A stretch of DNA of 64,000 nucleotides from MFD01213-c1 sp963704405 (GCA_963704405.1 OY969903.1:1860001-1924000); one strand, 5' to 3'; positions 26,601 to 35,055 are shown, numbered from the stretch's first letter. The notes: generated by a model from the letters alone, not told the origin. Numbers and translations: made by a program.

Positions 26601-27840
26601 GTACACCGACGCCGACCTTGCCCTAGCGACAGATTTGGCAAACCGGGCGGCAGTCGCGATCGAGAACACCCGGCTCTATCAGGCGCTGCGGGAGGCCGAC
26701 CGCCGCAAGGACGAATTCTTAGCCACCCTCGCCCATGAGCTTCGTAACCCGCTGGCCCCCGTGCGAAACGCCCTGGAGGTGCTCAAACGGGTCAACGGCG
26801 ATCCCGCGCTTGCGGACGACGCCCACTCGATGATGGAGCGACAGGTTGGGCACATGTCCCGGCTGATTGACGATCTGATGGACGTGAGCCGCATCACGCG
26901 CGGCAAGCTTGCGCTTCGCCGCGAAAGACTGGACGTATGTGCGGCCGCCCGCCAAGCCGCGGACCTGTGCCGCCGCACATACGCCGACAAGTGCCACGAC
27001 ATGCGTATTACCCTTCCGCCGGAACCTCTCTACGTTTTTGGCGACGCGGTGCGACTGGAGCAAATCATCGGGAACTTGCTTAACAATGCATGCAAGTACA
27101 CTGACCGCGCCGGGGTGATCGAATTGCGGGTAGCCCGTGAGGGTAACGAGGTTGTGCTGACGGTGAAGGACAACGGAATTGGTATCGCACCGTCCATGCT
27201 TCCCCAGGTGTTTGACATGTTCACACAGGCTGATCACTCGGCTGAGCGCGCCGGCGGAGGCCTTGGTATTGGGTTATCGCTCGTCAGAGGATTGGTTGAA
27301 CTACACGGTGGAACAGTCGGCGCCAACAGCGAAGGGGAAGGTCGCGGAAGCGAGTTCATGGTGCGGTTGTCTGCATTGGTTCAGGCTCGGCAAAGCGAAG
27401 AGGCGCAAGTTCAGCTCGGAATCCGCCCACCCGCCGGGGCAGGGCAGCGTATCCTCGTGGTTGATGACAACAGGGACTCGGCCAAAAGCATGGCGATGCT
27501 GCTCAAGCTGCAGGGGAATCAGACGCAAACGGCGCACGACGGGGAAGAGGCTGTGCGGCGGGCGCTCGAATTCGCTCCGGACGTTATCCTGCTCGATATC
27601 GGCCTGCCGAAGCTCGACGGGTATGATGCGTGCAGGGCAATTCGTAAGCAGCGGCTCGGGAACCAACCGGTCGTGATCGCGCTTACGGGATGGGGCCAGG
27701 AAGACGACCGGCGAAAATCGAGAGAGGCCGGGTTCGACTCGCATCTCGTCAAGCCCGTGGACTATGAAGCGCTTCTGGCCATGATCGAATCGCTATTACC
27801 CTCAACCGCTGAGGATTCGCGGAAATCGCCCACCCGGTGA
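23668..27840 (+). CDS. Very large multi-PAS/GAF hybrid sensor histidine kinase
   Basis: A 1390-residue cytoplasmic hybrid kinase. Order of domains, with approximate residues: GAF-like (20-150), PAS (170-290), GAF (305-460), PAS (469-590), PAS (593-705), PAS (711-832), GAF (840-1005), HisKA with His1023 in FLATLAHELRNPLAPVR, HATPase (1120-1240, NLLNNACKY and GGLGIGLSLV), and REC with Asp1310 in VILLDIGLPKLDG. Four PAS and three GAF modules imply integration of several signals. There are no membrane segments. It lies 37 bases after the MEDS gene and is likely co-transcribed. The whole 4.2-kb frame is intact, in contrast to many frameshifted genes in this window. The output regulator is not encoded nearby. 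Confidence 0.92.
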   Translation: MDPHADSVEENRRLRRTMRDLVALSTLPAIWIGMGVEGIARSLADVLHSTLSLDFIYIRLTGYGANDVIELVRRKNSTGAATDVEVLRKSLAPLLTGNAADTPAMIQDPFGDGTLRGAATRFGIGDDQGVLVCGSSRPGFPTDQDRLLLGVGANQTAVVLQRRRAEAQVQEHREWLRVTLASIGDAVIATDTAGRITFLNSIAERLTGWTSSDAEDELLENVFAIVNEQSRQPVENPVKRVLREGVVVGLANHTILIARDGTEHPIDDSAAPIRDATGKMLGVVMIFREVSEQRRNDEQRNVRLAVTHALSEAATVAEGMGEVLRAVCDNLRWDVGLFWRVNEAGTALECASTWHRPDGLLDEFEAISCSRTFRLGEGLPGRVWASGAPASILDLAKDSNLPRMSGGVTFGLSSALANPVTVGDRTLGVVEFFTRRLRNADANLLEMMATVAGSVGQFIERKTAEEDVRRSEQELADFFDNASVGLHWVGPDGVVLRANQAELDMLGYSHEDYVGRPIAEFHADEDVICDILKRLRAGQKLAEYPARLRCKDGSIKEVLIDSSVLWRDGRFVHTRCFTRDVTERKRAEAKVREQEHRTQTIVESISDAFCTFDRDWRFTYVNRQAEVLLGRSREDLLGKNHWKEYPETVGTVVERSYRRAADQKETVSLEFLYPSHDRWYELNVYPSPEGVSVYFRDVSDRKRAEIAVRENEQRFRQLADAMPQIVWTAGPDGNIDYLNKRWTEFSGLPQTVGNEGWGSLLHPDDAGLAAKRWADCVATGAPFEMETRLRDRQRGMYRWHLIRTVAVRDDAMRVARWFGTSTDIHEQKRSTECARYLAEASAALAGVVDYESTLQKVANLAIPYFADWSAVDVADGENLRRLAVSHQDADKIQIAHELFRLYPPDLKSQGGVGAVFRTGRPEILGEITDELIVHGARDERHLRLVRSLGLKSYICVPLIVSGNTLGVLTFATAESGRRYTDADLALATDLANRAAVAIENTRLYQALREADRRKDEFLATLAHELRNPLAPVRNALEVLKRVNGDPALADDAHSMMERQVGHMSRLIDDLMDVSRITRGKLALRRERLDVCAAARQAADLCRRTYADKCHDMRITLPPEPLYVFGDAVRLEQIIGNLLNNACKYTDRAGVIELRVAREGNEVVLTVKDNGIGIAPSMLPQVFDMFTQADHSAERAGGGLGIGLSLVRGLVELHGGTVGANSEGEGRGSEFMVRLSALVQARQSEEAQVQLGIRPPAGAGQRILVVDDNRDSAKSMAMLLKLQGNQTQTAHDGEEAVRRALEFAPDVILLDIGLPKLDGYDACRAIRKQRLGNQPVVIALTGWGQEDDRRKSREAGFDSHLVKPVDYEALLAMIESLLPSTAEDSRKSPTR

Positions 27841-28295
27841 AACACGCCTGAGACTCGCGCCAAGGCCAAGGGATTCCCGGACGACGTGACAGCTAATCAA
27901 CCCCGCGAACTGGCGGGCGGATGATCGACATGAACGACGACAAGCAGCGACCTTTCGGGCGAGTTGCCTGCCCACGACATTAGTGACCTTCACGACCGAG
28001 GGTGTGTTTGGCGTGAATCTGTCGGAGACGGAGGTCGTAACCGCGGTGATTTTCATGCCGCCCGCCGAAAACAGCCCCAAAATGCGGTTTTGATGATGTG
28101 ACGAGTAACGTAACGAGCCCCCGCTACTTCCCTTATTCAGGGAGAGTCAACGCTTTACGTTGGCTCTGCCTGATGGCATTTATGGGGTCGCTTTCCCGGC
28201 TTCCCCTAAACTTCCCCTGCGGATGTGCCCTTCATGCAGAGCCTGCACACGCTGCGGCTTTGTTTCCGGCGTTTTCGCCGGCGGAGGTTTCGTCC
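27841..28295. other. Region between the kinase and integrase genes
   Basis: No secure gene. A short frame ending at 28093 reads VTFTTEGVFGVNLSETEVV and TAVIFMPPAENSPKMRF, which looks like the C-terminal end of a lost gene. From 28098 the integrase frame is open, but its protein-like sequence begins only at 28296. The first arm of the integrase-flanking inverted repeat lies at 28198-28219. Confidence 0.4.
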
Positions 28296-28633
28296 ATGGC
28301 CAGTCTTCTTAAACGGGGAAATAAGTTCTACGTTCGCGTCTATGTGAATGGAAAGGCGAGGGATATCGCCACGAAGTCCAGCAACATCAAGATCGCGGAG
28401 AAGCTCCTTCAAAAGGTCGAATACGAGAATGTCACCGGGCAACTGGCCACGGCCACGAAGACGCCGTTGGGTAAGCTGATTGAGGATTTCGTCCCGCACC
28501 TCAAGGCCAGCCACCGCCAGAAGTCGGTGAAGAACGACACGTCGCGATTGCGGGTTCTTTTCGGACCATTGGTGCCAGCGCTGGAGCCGGTTGCCAAAAA
28601 TGACAATTTGACAGGGGAAGTTCAGGGGAAGCC
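28198..28633. repeat. 22-bp inverted repeat around the integrase start, one arm inside the gene
   Basis: Arm 1 (28198-28219) and arm 2 (28612-28633) are reverse complements with one mismatch in 22. Each arm holds two copies of ACTTCCCCT-like iterons spaced about one helical turn apart. Arm 1 is upstream of the integrase start and arm 2 is about 105 codons inside it. They could be recombinase or excisionase arm-type sites. Confidence 0.7.
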
Positions 28634-29429
28634 GGCCGGTCGCGAGGCAGCAGACGTGCCGCGATTGGTGGCCGAATATGCCGAGCAGATTTCCGCTCCG
28701 CTCATCAATCAATACTTGGATAAGCGTGCCGTGAAGGTCTCGCCCAAGACTCTGAACGAAGAACGAGAAATTCTCTATCGGCTCTTCCGGTACGCCATCG
28801 AGCATCAGGGTCTTGTCTACCCGGACCCGCGGCTCAAGAACCCGGTAGATGGCGTCCGGCCGCGTAAACTTCTGGCGCATGACATTCGGTTCTTGAACCT
28901 GGAACAGATCACCAAGCAGTTGGAGGCGATCAAGGGAGATAAGGCGCTGCATGCCGCCGTCGCAATCCTGATCTACGGTGGCGTGCGCCGCGAGGAAGCG
29001 CTGTGGCTTACGCGCGAGGACGTTGACCGTAAAGCGCGACTACTGCGCATCCGCGCGAAGACAATCAACGGCGAGTATTGGCAGCCAAAGACGGGGCGCA
29101 ACCGTGCCGTCCCAATTGGCACAGCCTTAGAAGCTGTCTTGGACGTATATGCTCCGCATGGGTCTGGGCCTTGGTTCCTTCCCAGTCCCGAAGGCGCGCG
29201 ATGGAACCCGGACAACTTCAGCCATAAGCTCGCCGATGAAAATGCCAGGGTTAAGCTGCCGTGGACTTGTCTGGACTTCCGGCACACGTTTGGTTCGATG
29301 CTGGCACAGCGAGGTGTTAGCCTCTACAAGATCAGCGCGATGATGGGCAACAGCCCCGAGATTTGCCGAAAGCATTACGCCGCACTGATCCACGATGAGT
29401 TCTCGGGTGACGTCAATTTCGCGGCTTAA
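28296..29429 (+). CDS. Tyrosine recombinase / phage-type integrase
   Basis: A 377-residue site-specific recombinase. The start MASLLKRGNKFYVRVYVNG at 28296 has GGAGG upstream and is the standard opening of planctomycete integrases of this type. An N-terminal SAM-like core-binding domain (about 60-190) precedes the catalytic domain. Catalytic residues are Arg in YGGVRREEALWL, Lys in the QPKTGRNRAVPI hairpin, Arg-His in CLDFRHTFGSM, His in RKHYAAL, and Tyr in the same motif. The usual first His of HxxR is replaced by Cys (TCLDFR), a tolerated variation. It probably mobilised part of this accessory region. No tRNA lies next to it and I found no att repeat. Confidence 0.88.
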   Translation: MASLLKRGNKFYVRVYVNGKARDIATKSSNIKIAEKLLQKVEYENVTGQLATATKTPLGKLIEDFVPHLKASHRQKSVKNDTSRLRVLFGPLVPALEPVAKNDNLTGEVQGKPAGREAADVPRLVAEYAEQISAPLINQYLDKRAVKVSPKTLNEEREILYRLFRYAIEHQGLVYPDPRLKNPVDGVRPRKLLAHDIRFLNLEQITKQLEAIKGDKALHAAVAILIYGGVRREEALWLTREDVDRKARLLRIRAKTINGEYWQPKTGRNRAVPIGTALEAVLDVYAPHGSGPWFLPSPEGARWNPDNFSHKLADENARVKLPWTCLDFRHTFGSMLAQRGVSLYKISAMMGNSPEICRKHYAALIHDEFSGDVNFAA

Positions 29430-29536
29430 GGTCAGGCTCGGCGGCAGTCGGTGGATTGCGTTTTTTCAGTACGGTGGCATCGTGTGACGTTGAGGATGAG
29501 AACCTATGGATCATCGCGCTGTCGAACGAGGCTTAG

Positions 29537-30931
29537 TACTACAGTTGCGCATTGCATGATGCCCTTTTCCGGTAGTGGCACGCTCGGGCGCGGGCTTGGT
29601 GCTCTCGTCTCCATCCAGACCAAGCCAGCACACGGTCAGTGAAGTGCATGCGAGGCCAGACAATCTGGATCAGCAGCCGTCTCACCTCCGGCTCGGTCAG
29701 TGGGATCAGTTTCGCCAACTTTTTGAGCGAGCCGCCTTGGGCTCCTTGGCGGCCAGACGCGCTGCCGTCAGGAAGGCCATCGCCAACAGGCTCAACGTCA
29801 CGTGTCGGTGCCACCCGTCCCATGACCGCACTTCGTATTCGTCCAGGCCTGTCTCCTGCTTGCACGACTTAAAGCAAATCTCGATGGCCCACCGCTGTCC
29901 CGCGGCAACGGCCAGATCCTTGGCCGTCGAGTCAGCCGGCGCGGCGCAGAAGTAGTAAGCGTATTCGCCCGTCTCGATATGGCGTCGGATCAAGAGCCAG
30001 CGTGACAGGCCCTGTTCGGTCGGCAGGCCGAATGTCCAAGCCGCCCAATCGTACAGTCGCGGGCCTTTGGACCCGTCGGCCACGCTCATGCGGAACCATG
30101 CCTCCGGTACATCGCCAGCAATCTGATCGACCCGCTTCTGCTCCAGCCCGACCCACAATCGCTGCTGGCTCGAAACGGCAACCACGAATGGTTGGCCCCG
30201 CGCTTCCAGAAAACGTCTGAATTTACCGTCCGATCCGTACACTTCGTCGGCCAGCACGAACCGCGGCCGCAAACCCGAATCCAACGCCCCGGCGAGCATG
30301 GTCATGGCCAATTTCGGCTTGGTTGAAAACTCGATTGCTTCCGGCACGCCCGCTTCAACCCGACGCAGCTTGTCGTCGCACCATGATTCGGGGAGATACA
30401 ACGCGCGGTCCAGCAGTGCTCGGCCCCGCGACGTGGCCAACGCCAGAAAGACGCCGACCTGGCAGTTCTCGATCCGTCCGGCCGTGCCGGAATACTGCCG
30501 CTGCACGCCGACGGACTTGACGCCTTTTTTGAGAAAGCCGGTCTCATCGACAATGAGCACGCCCGGATCGTTGTCGCTCACCAGATGTTCGGTCGCATAA
30601 CGCACCAACTCATCCCGCACGTCATCGGCGTTCCAACTGGCACGTCCCAGCAGGCGTTGAATGCTGTAAGGCTTCTCTCGCCCCAGGTGCTCGGCCAGTT
30701 GCCAACCGTTTTTACGCTCCACCGAACCGAGCAACCCGCGAACGTATCCCGCCGCCTGACGACGCAGGTCATGTCTGGCAAAACATCCGCCAAAGCGGTC
30801 CATCATCCGCTCGAATCCCCCGTCCCAACCACGAATTTGTTTGGCATCCATGCCGACATCACTCCCTGCCGAGCCAGCCACGGCCCGACTTGGTGATCTT
30901 ACACGAAATTATGCAATGCGCAACTGTAGTA
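29537..30931 (-). mobile_element. IS701-family insertion sequence, complete
   Basis: About 1.4 kb bounded by perfect 21-bp terminal inverted repeats beginning TACTACAGTTGCGC (29537-29557 and 30911-30931). Outside lie TTAG on the left and CTAG on the right, both matching the YTAR target of IS701 elements, though not identical. One intact transposase lies on the minus strand. Confidence 0.9.
29706..30851 (-). CDS. IS701-family transposase
   Basis: A DDE transposase of about 381 residues that appears intact. It starts MDAKQIRGWDGGFERMMDRF; a further in-frame ATG at 30881 is possible. Catalytic regions are VLIVDETGFLKKGVKSVGVQRQYSGTAG (first Asp), PRFVLADEVYGSDGKFRRFL (second Asp) and RWAIEICFKSCKQETGLDEYEVRSWDGWHRH (Glu). 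This matches the IS701 / DUF4338-like transposase signature. It is flanked by intact 21-bp terminal repeats, so the element may still be mobile. Inserted at the 3' end of a receiver-domain gene remnant. Confidence 0.93.
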   Translation of the reverse strand: MDAKQIRGWDGGFERMMDRFGGCFARHDLRRQAAGYVRGLLGSVERKNGWQLAEHLGREKPYSIQRLLGRASWNADDVRDELVRYATEHLVSDNDPGVLIVDETGFLKKGVKSVGVQRQYSGTAGRIENCQVGVFLALATSRGRALLDRALYLPESWCDDKLRRVEAGVPEAIEFSTKPKLAMTMLAGALDSGLRPRFVLADEVYGSDGKFRRFLEARGQPFVVAVSSQQRLWVGLEQKRVDQIAGDVPEAWFRMSVADGSKGPRLYDWAAWTFGLPTEQGLSRWLLIRRHIETGEYAYYFCAAPADSTAKDLAVAAGQRWAIEICFKSCKQETGLDEYEVRSWDGWHRHVTLSLLAMAFLTAARLAAKEPKAARSKSWRN

Positions 30932-31090
30932 CTAGTTTGGCTGGTGAGCCAGCAAGTCTTTAACGGTTTCAATCAGTTCATCGCAATCATACGGCTTGAC
31001 CAGGATTCCGTCGAACCCGACCTGTTCTAGTTCGTGGATTTGTTGCGGAAAAGGGATTGCTGTTGTGGTGATGAACGATTGATGGTCAGC
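30932..31090 (-). pseudogene. C-terminal fragment of a response-regulator receiver domain
   Basis: About 52 codons ending in TAG at the IS701 junction: HQSFITTTAIPFPQQIHELEQ, then VGFDGILVKPYDCDELIETVKDLLAHQPN. The LVKPYD motif (conserved Lys-Pro of receivers) and the last helix are clear; the phospho-acceptor half is missing. The upstream end is cut where a terminator and an IS630 remnant begin. Confidence 0.65.
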
Positions 31091-31123
31091 GTAAAAAAGC
31101 CCGCAGTGTATTTTTACACGGCG
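31091..31123 (-). terminator. Rho-independent terminator
   Basis: On the minus strand CCCGC-c-GTGTA, loop AAAA, TACAC-t-GCGGG is followed by CTTTTTT. It ends transcription coming from the IS630/ISKra4 side before the receiver fragment. Confidence 0.7.
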
Positions 31124-31425
31124 GGTGCTCCTAAGGATTTATCCGAACAACAACTCTTTGAAGGGAAGAATGTCAATTGAATTCGATACCTCGTCAACTG
31201 TTCCTTGTGTTTGGTTGCCGCAGTTCTGCACACGTTCCATTTTGAGCGACGAAATCTTCGATTCGACCAATAGTGGCTACGCAACCAGTGCCATAGATTT
31301 TCCACCGGGTTCAGCTCCGGCGAACGTGGCGGCAAATTCAGCAGCGATCCGTGCAGCTCGACAGTGTGCGGCGGTGTTGTTCACGATGCAGTTGCCTTTC
31401 AGGCTCGCGCCTTCGCACGTGACCC
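31114..31425 (-). pseudogene. IS630-type transposase remnant
   Basis: The C-terminal catalytic part only: VELHGSLLNLPPRSPELNPV followed by ENLWHWLRSHYWSNRRFR. The PPRSPELNPVENLW motif with its Glu is the hallmark of IS630/Tc1-mariner transposases. The stop at 31114 lies in the terminator stem. Upstream the sequence changes frame and loses similarity. Confidence 0.65.
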
Positions 31426-31585
31426 GCACCCATATCACGTCGCCATCGCCGCTCATGACCGTCGGGTTGCTGCTGCCGTCGCTGACCCACCGTTGCATCA
31501 TCTTCGAAATGAACCGCGAGAGTTGCCGGTTCAGAGAATCGGTGAAATCCACAAAGGCGACAAAGGAGAAGAAAACGCAGGAAAG

Positions 31586-33176
31586 CTGAGGGTCTGACAA
31601 TTCTTCAGGCGGCGATGCGGGTAGTCCAGTAGCGTTCCCATAAATCGCTTTGGTGCAAAGCTTCCAGCGCAACCATCGCCTCTGCATTGGCAGGTTTCCA
31701 GCGCATGCCGATGCCTTTGAGGCGGCGGCTCAGGCTTTTGCACATCGATTCGGTGGGGCCGGAGCCGATGTCATAGCCGGCGGCGCGGAAGCTGGCGTAG
31801 TTCACCTTCTCACGCCGGCTCAGCAGGTAATGCATCAACTCGTCCATGGCCTTGCGGTTGGACTTGCCTCGGGTTCGATTGCGGGTCTGATTCAGCAGTT
31901 CCCAGCAACAGTCCCATGATCGGCTCAATGCCGCCAGCACCTGCCCGGCCCAGTCGTTGCCTTGGGTGTTGTTTTCACCAAACAAGCTTCGTCGCGCCTG
32001 ATGCACGTGCTGGCTGGCGTGGAAGTAATCCAGGATCACCGTCGTCTGCCGCTGAGGCAGATTCTGATCCACAAGCCTGGCGATCCACTCAGCGCCGTCG
32101 GTCACCGCGGCGATCTGATCGGCCCGCCTCAGGTGCACATCCGCCGACATCTGGCGGAGCATCCGACCGGTCTGTTTCACGCTGCCGCGTGTGGCTCGCA
32201 CCAGGCGATGATGTTTTTCCTGGTCGTAGATCGTCACCAGTTTCATCTCCTTGTAACGCTGGTCAGCGCCGCGGCGGCGTGTCAGCCGGCGGCGGCATAC
32301 GCCTTTGCGCCGCTTGCGCGACTTGCGTTTGGCTTTGGCTTTTTCAAATCGCTTGAGCATCTCCGCGTCGCTCACCATCGGCAGCATGAAGCCGTCGATC
32401 CCCACATACGCCCGTGATGTCACGGCACCATCGACCGTGCGGGTCGTGTTCCATTTGCCGGCGTCAAAATCGAACTCCAGTTGCTCCTGCTCCTGCCACT
32501 GGATCACCGCCTTGCCTTCGCTTTCGCACAACTGCCGCAGTTTTTCGTGGCTCAGCTTGACCTGCGCCAGCCTCTGCAGATTCGCCGCCGCACGCCGCTC
32601 CGAGCCTGAATCGATCGCAATTCGGCAAACCATCTCCCGCGCCGCCACCGACACCCCGCTGTTGGCCAGATCCATCAGTTCATCCACCGGCGTGTCGCCG
32701 CTTTGGCCCACCTTTTCGTATCGCACCCGACGCAGTTGCACCAGTCCGTTGCACGTCACCGCCGTTCGCACCGCCACACCGTGACGCGCCAGCCCTCGCT
32801 GCACCGGGGGAAAAATCGGGCGAGGCCTCTGTCGCCTCAACCCGCATCTGCACCGCCGTCTGGTAGGCGATGCGTCTGAACTCTCCCAGCACATCGCGGC
32901 AACGTTCCTCCGAGCCATCGATCAAATGACCGTCAGCCGCATCATTGACCGCATCAGTCACCTCCCGCATCGCCTGTTCAAATTGAGCCTGCATCCTTTT
33001 GACGAATTCTTCCTTGTCCATCTTCGACAGCCGGTCCATGGCTACTCCTTTCCGATCCAACGTGGTCGGTTCCTCCATTATTACCCCGCGACGAAAGAAT
33101 TGGCAGACCCGAAAGCTGACGCGAGCGAGTCGCAGATTTGCCGTCGCGGAATCGACGGCTATTTTACTACCCTCAG
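31586..33176 (-). mobile_element. ISKra4-like insertion sequence, boundaries tentative
   Basis: CTGAGGGT at 31586-31593 and its inverted copy at 33169-33176 flank the transposase. The repeat is only 8 bp and no target duplication is clear, so these ends are a guess. Confidence 0.35.
31605..33039 (-). CDS. ISKra4-family transposase, frameshifted
   Basis: The N-terminal part starts MDRLSKMDKEEFVKRMQAQF at 33039 with GGAG upstream, and runs to MRVEATEASPDFS. There the frame changes at the run TTTTTCCCCC (32815-32806) and continues PVQRGLARHGVAVRTAVTC to the end at 31605. The downstream part holds YVGIDGFMLPMV (first Asp), VILDYFHASQHVHQA (second Asp) and GYDIGSGPTESMCKSLSRRLKG, typical of ISKra4 transposases. 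The joined length is about 478 residues. The homopolymer pair could be a sequencing error, a mutation, or a programmed slip; the first is simplest. The Cys pairs usually seen after the N-terminal domain are not evident. Confidence 0.8.
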
Positions 33177-33358
33177 TGCAGGCGAATCGGGCGCCCGTGC
33201 AAGCATTTTGCTTGCCCATTCCCAGCAAGTTGGTCGGTAGCCGGGAGATGAACGCGCATGGGGAGCCTTCGCTCGCTAAGGGTCCATAAATACTGACAGT
33301 CATTCCCACAAGTGAAACTGAGACGACTCTGTCCAAATTCGGAAAATTCGACAAGAAG

Positions 33359-33463
33359 ATGGTCGCAAGCAAGAATATCAAGCGGCTAGATTTCCCCGAT
33401 GCTTATCGTTGCACGGACCACGACTGGCATGCCGAACATTTGGATTATCACGCGGATCGCTAG
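33359..33463 (+). CDS. Possible small ORF
   Basis: A 34-codon frame, MVASKNIKRLDFPDAYRCTD onward, ending HADR. It is acidic and His-rich and immediately precedes the next small gene (15 bases). It has no clear ribosome binding site. It might be the C-terminal end of a lost protein, as the frame continues upstream (SKFGKFDKK). Confidence 0.25.
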   Translation: MVASKNIKRLDFPDAYRCTDHDWHAEHLDYHADR

Positions 33464-33478
33464 ACATCAGGATAGAGG

Positions 33479-33679
33479 ATGGGAACGAGCGTGTTAACAG
33501 AAAATGAACGACTATTACTAGGGCGTCGGATCGCAAGAGTGGCTCGTTGTCTTGACCGCCTTTATGCGAAATACACGGAGTCCCCAAGTCTTGCTTGGGA
33601 GAAGCGAGAAGGCCAGCTTTTGGGATGCCTCGATCTGGCGATTTGCAAACTTCTTCAGGATTCAGCGAAGCGCAATTGA
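33479..33679 (+). CDS. Small hypothetical protein
   Basis: A 66-residue helical, basic protein: MGTSVLTENERLLLGRRIAR, then VARCLDRLYAKYTESPSLAW, ending LLQDSAKRN. GGATAGAGG lies before the ATG, a plausible ribosome binding site. I do not recognise a family. Its end overlaps the end of the convergent luxR-type gene by 25 bases. Confidence 0.45.
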   Translation: MGTSVLTENERLLLGRRIARVARCLDRLYAKYTESPSLAWEKREGQLLGCLDLAICKLLQDSAKRN

Positions 33680-34454
33680 GCCCCCGTTGGAGAAGCCTCT
33701 TGGCTGTCGGTGTCGCGCTTTATCCAAAGACTAAGCAATTCAGATCGGCTTGAGACGCAGTAATGGCGGTATAATGTCTTGATATAAAAGTGAATCGTGT
33801 GTGGACTGAGGTTCAGCAGATTGGCGATTTCCTTTTCGCCATATCCTGATTTGAGCCCATTGAGCACCTCTTCTTGTCTTCGTGATAATCGCTTGTCCTT
33901 GCTGCTTTGACGGGAATTGAAGTGATATACTGGTACTGCCTGATGTATCAGATGAACGATGCTCAAATCTTGTTGAGAAAACGGCGCGCGGACCCATTGC
34001 GTCGGAATGAAATAAGGGTGTCACTTTCCGGTGAACGCATGGATAGGGAAACAATCCCAAACGCTTCCTGTTCCGTGATGGGTTTTAAGTCTGACGGCGA
34101 AGAGGTAAAAAGGCTGATCACGCGTTGATTTGAATGCGAGCTCGCGTTGTACGTTCCAGGTGAGGAATGCAAATGAAACTGCGAAAGAATATTTTCAGCT
34201 GAATTGCTTCTGAAGCGACTTGGCAATTTCGCGAATGAACAAAGAGGGGAGTTGCCCTTTGATAACTCGGTACATTTGTAAATTCCACCACTGTCTGCCG
34301 CTATGAGTCGAGCCAATCCATTGAGCATCCGATGCGGGTTTACGCCTTGGCGATTTGCGTGTCTCTGCAAGTTTGTCATGAAGGACAAAACCTTTTCAAC
34401 GTGCTGAATGTCAATGGTTAACGGCAGCATTCGGGGCTCAATTAAACTAGCCAT
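33655..34454 (-). CDS. LuxR-type transcriptional regulator, frameshifted
   Basis: The first frame (MASLIEPRMLPLTIDIQHVE at 34454) encodes an N-terminal sensor-like domain of about 145 residues. It loses frame near 33991-34003. Another frame gives WVRAPFSQQDLSIVHLIHQA, then a LuxR-type helix-turn-helix: KRLSRRQEEVLNGLKSGYGE, KEIANLLNLSPHTIHFYIKT. The APFSQQDLSIVHL linker is typical of planctomycete LuxR proteins with a GAF-like input domain, which supports joining the two parts. The ATG overlaps the stop of the upstream gene by 8 bases, so this is the last gene of the kinase/sigma cassette. One inserted base restores a 266-residue protein. Target genes are unknown; the divergent PEP-CTERM gene is a candidate. 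Confidence 0.7.
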
Positions 34455-35055
34455 CGATAAAAATGTCGCCGAACATATCTTCTTCGGCAGGGAGACTTGA
34501 ACCTGCACAAACCAGGTGGACACTGCCTTGGATAGTTACCGAGTCATTATCTGATGCTGACGGGGTTACCGTTAAAATCTGTTCCAATGCGACAGGCGCG
34601 TTCAAGGTCGAGGTGTCTACATGTGGAGCAGTTCGCGGACTATACGAGTCCGTTTGAATACCGTTTTTGAAAAATATTACGGATATGTTGCGCCAAGACA
34701 TTTTGGCCGGTGCCTGTACGCCCGCACGGATGCGTACGCGCGTTATCGCAGAATAGATGATCCCACTGTATGTAATCGTTTCCGGATTTCCGCCTGCAAC
34801 CTTCAACAATACGTCGCTTGGGCCACTTGTTGCAGGCATTGTCAATACGACGTCTACCCAGCCACTGTCGAATCCATCGGTCAGGTCGCTGTCCCAAAGC
34901 TTCCTACCGGTAGTATTATTCGTAGCCGACGCCCCTATCAGAAACTCTGCTGTGCCTCCTGGTGCATTATTCGAACCCACAAGCATTTCCGCGTACGTAT
35001 TGAATCCAGAGAGCGTCGAAATGAAATTATTTGTTACCGTTGATCCCGATGCCAT
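34447..35055 (-). CDS. Hypothetical beta-rich protein
   Basis: 202 residues, MASGSTVTNNFISTLSGFNT onward. It is rich in Gly, Ser, Thr and Val with alternating hydrophobic residues, suggesting an all-beta sandwich. There is no signal peptide or membrane helix and only one Cys. DGFDSGWVDVVLTMPATSGP and VRIRAGVQAPAKMSWRNISV suggest a lectin-like or structural fold, but I recognise no family. It lies between the kinase-FGE gene (167 bases upstream) and the luxR-type gene (overlapping), and so may be a target or ligand-binding partner of that system. It is not exported by a recognisable signal, which is unusual for such a sequence. Confidence 0.65.
   Translation of the reverse strand: MASGSTVTNNFISTLSGFNTYAEMLVGSNNAPGGTAEFLIGASATNNTTGRKLWDSDLTDGFDSGWVDVVLTMPATSGPSDVLLKVAGGNPETITYSGIIYSAITRVRIRAGVQAPAKMSWRNISVIFFKNGIQTDSYSPRTAPHVDTSTLNAPVALEQILTVTPSASDNDSVTIQGSVHLVCAGSSLPAEEDMFGDIFIDG

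Noticed and set aside
23668..27840. Several long minus-strand frames opposite the large kinase
   Set aside because: They mirror codon bias of the plus-strand gene and show no domain signatures.
29430..29536. Short frame ending DVEDENLWIIALSNEA at the left IS701 junction
   Set aside because: Too short to support; it does not join the receiver fragment on the other side.
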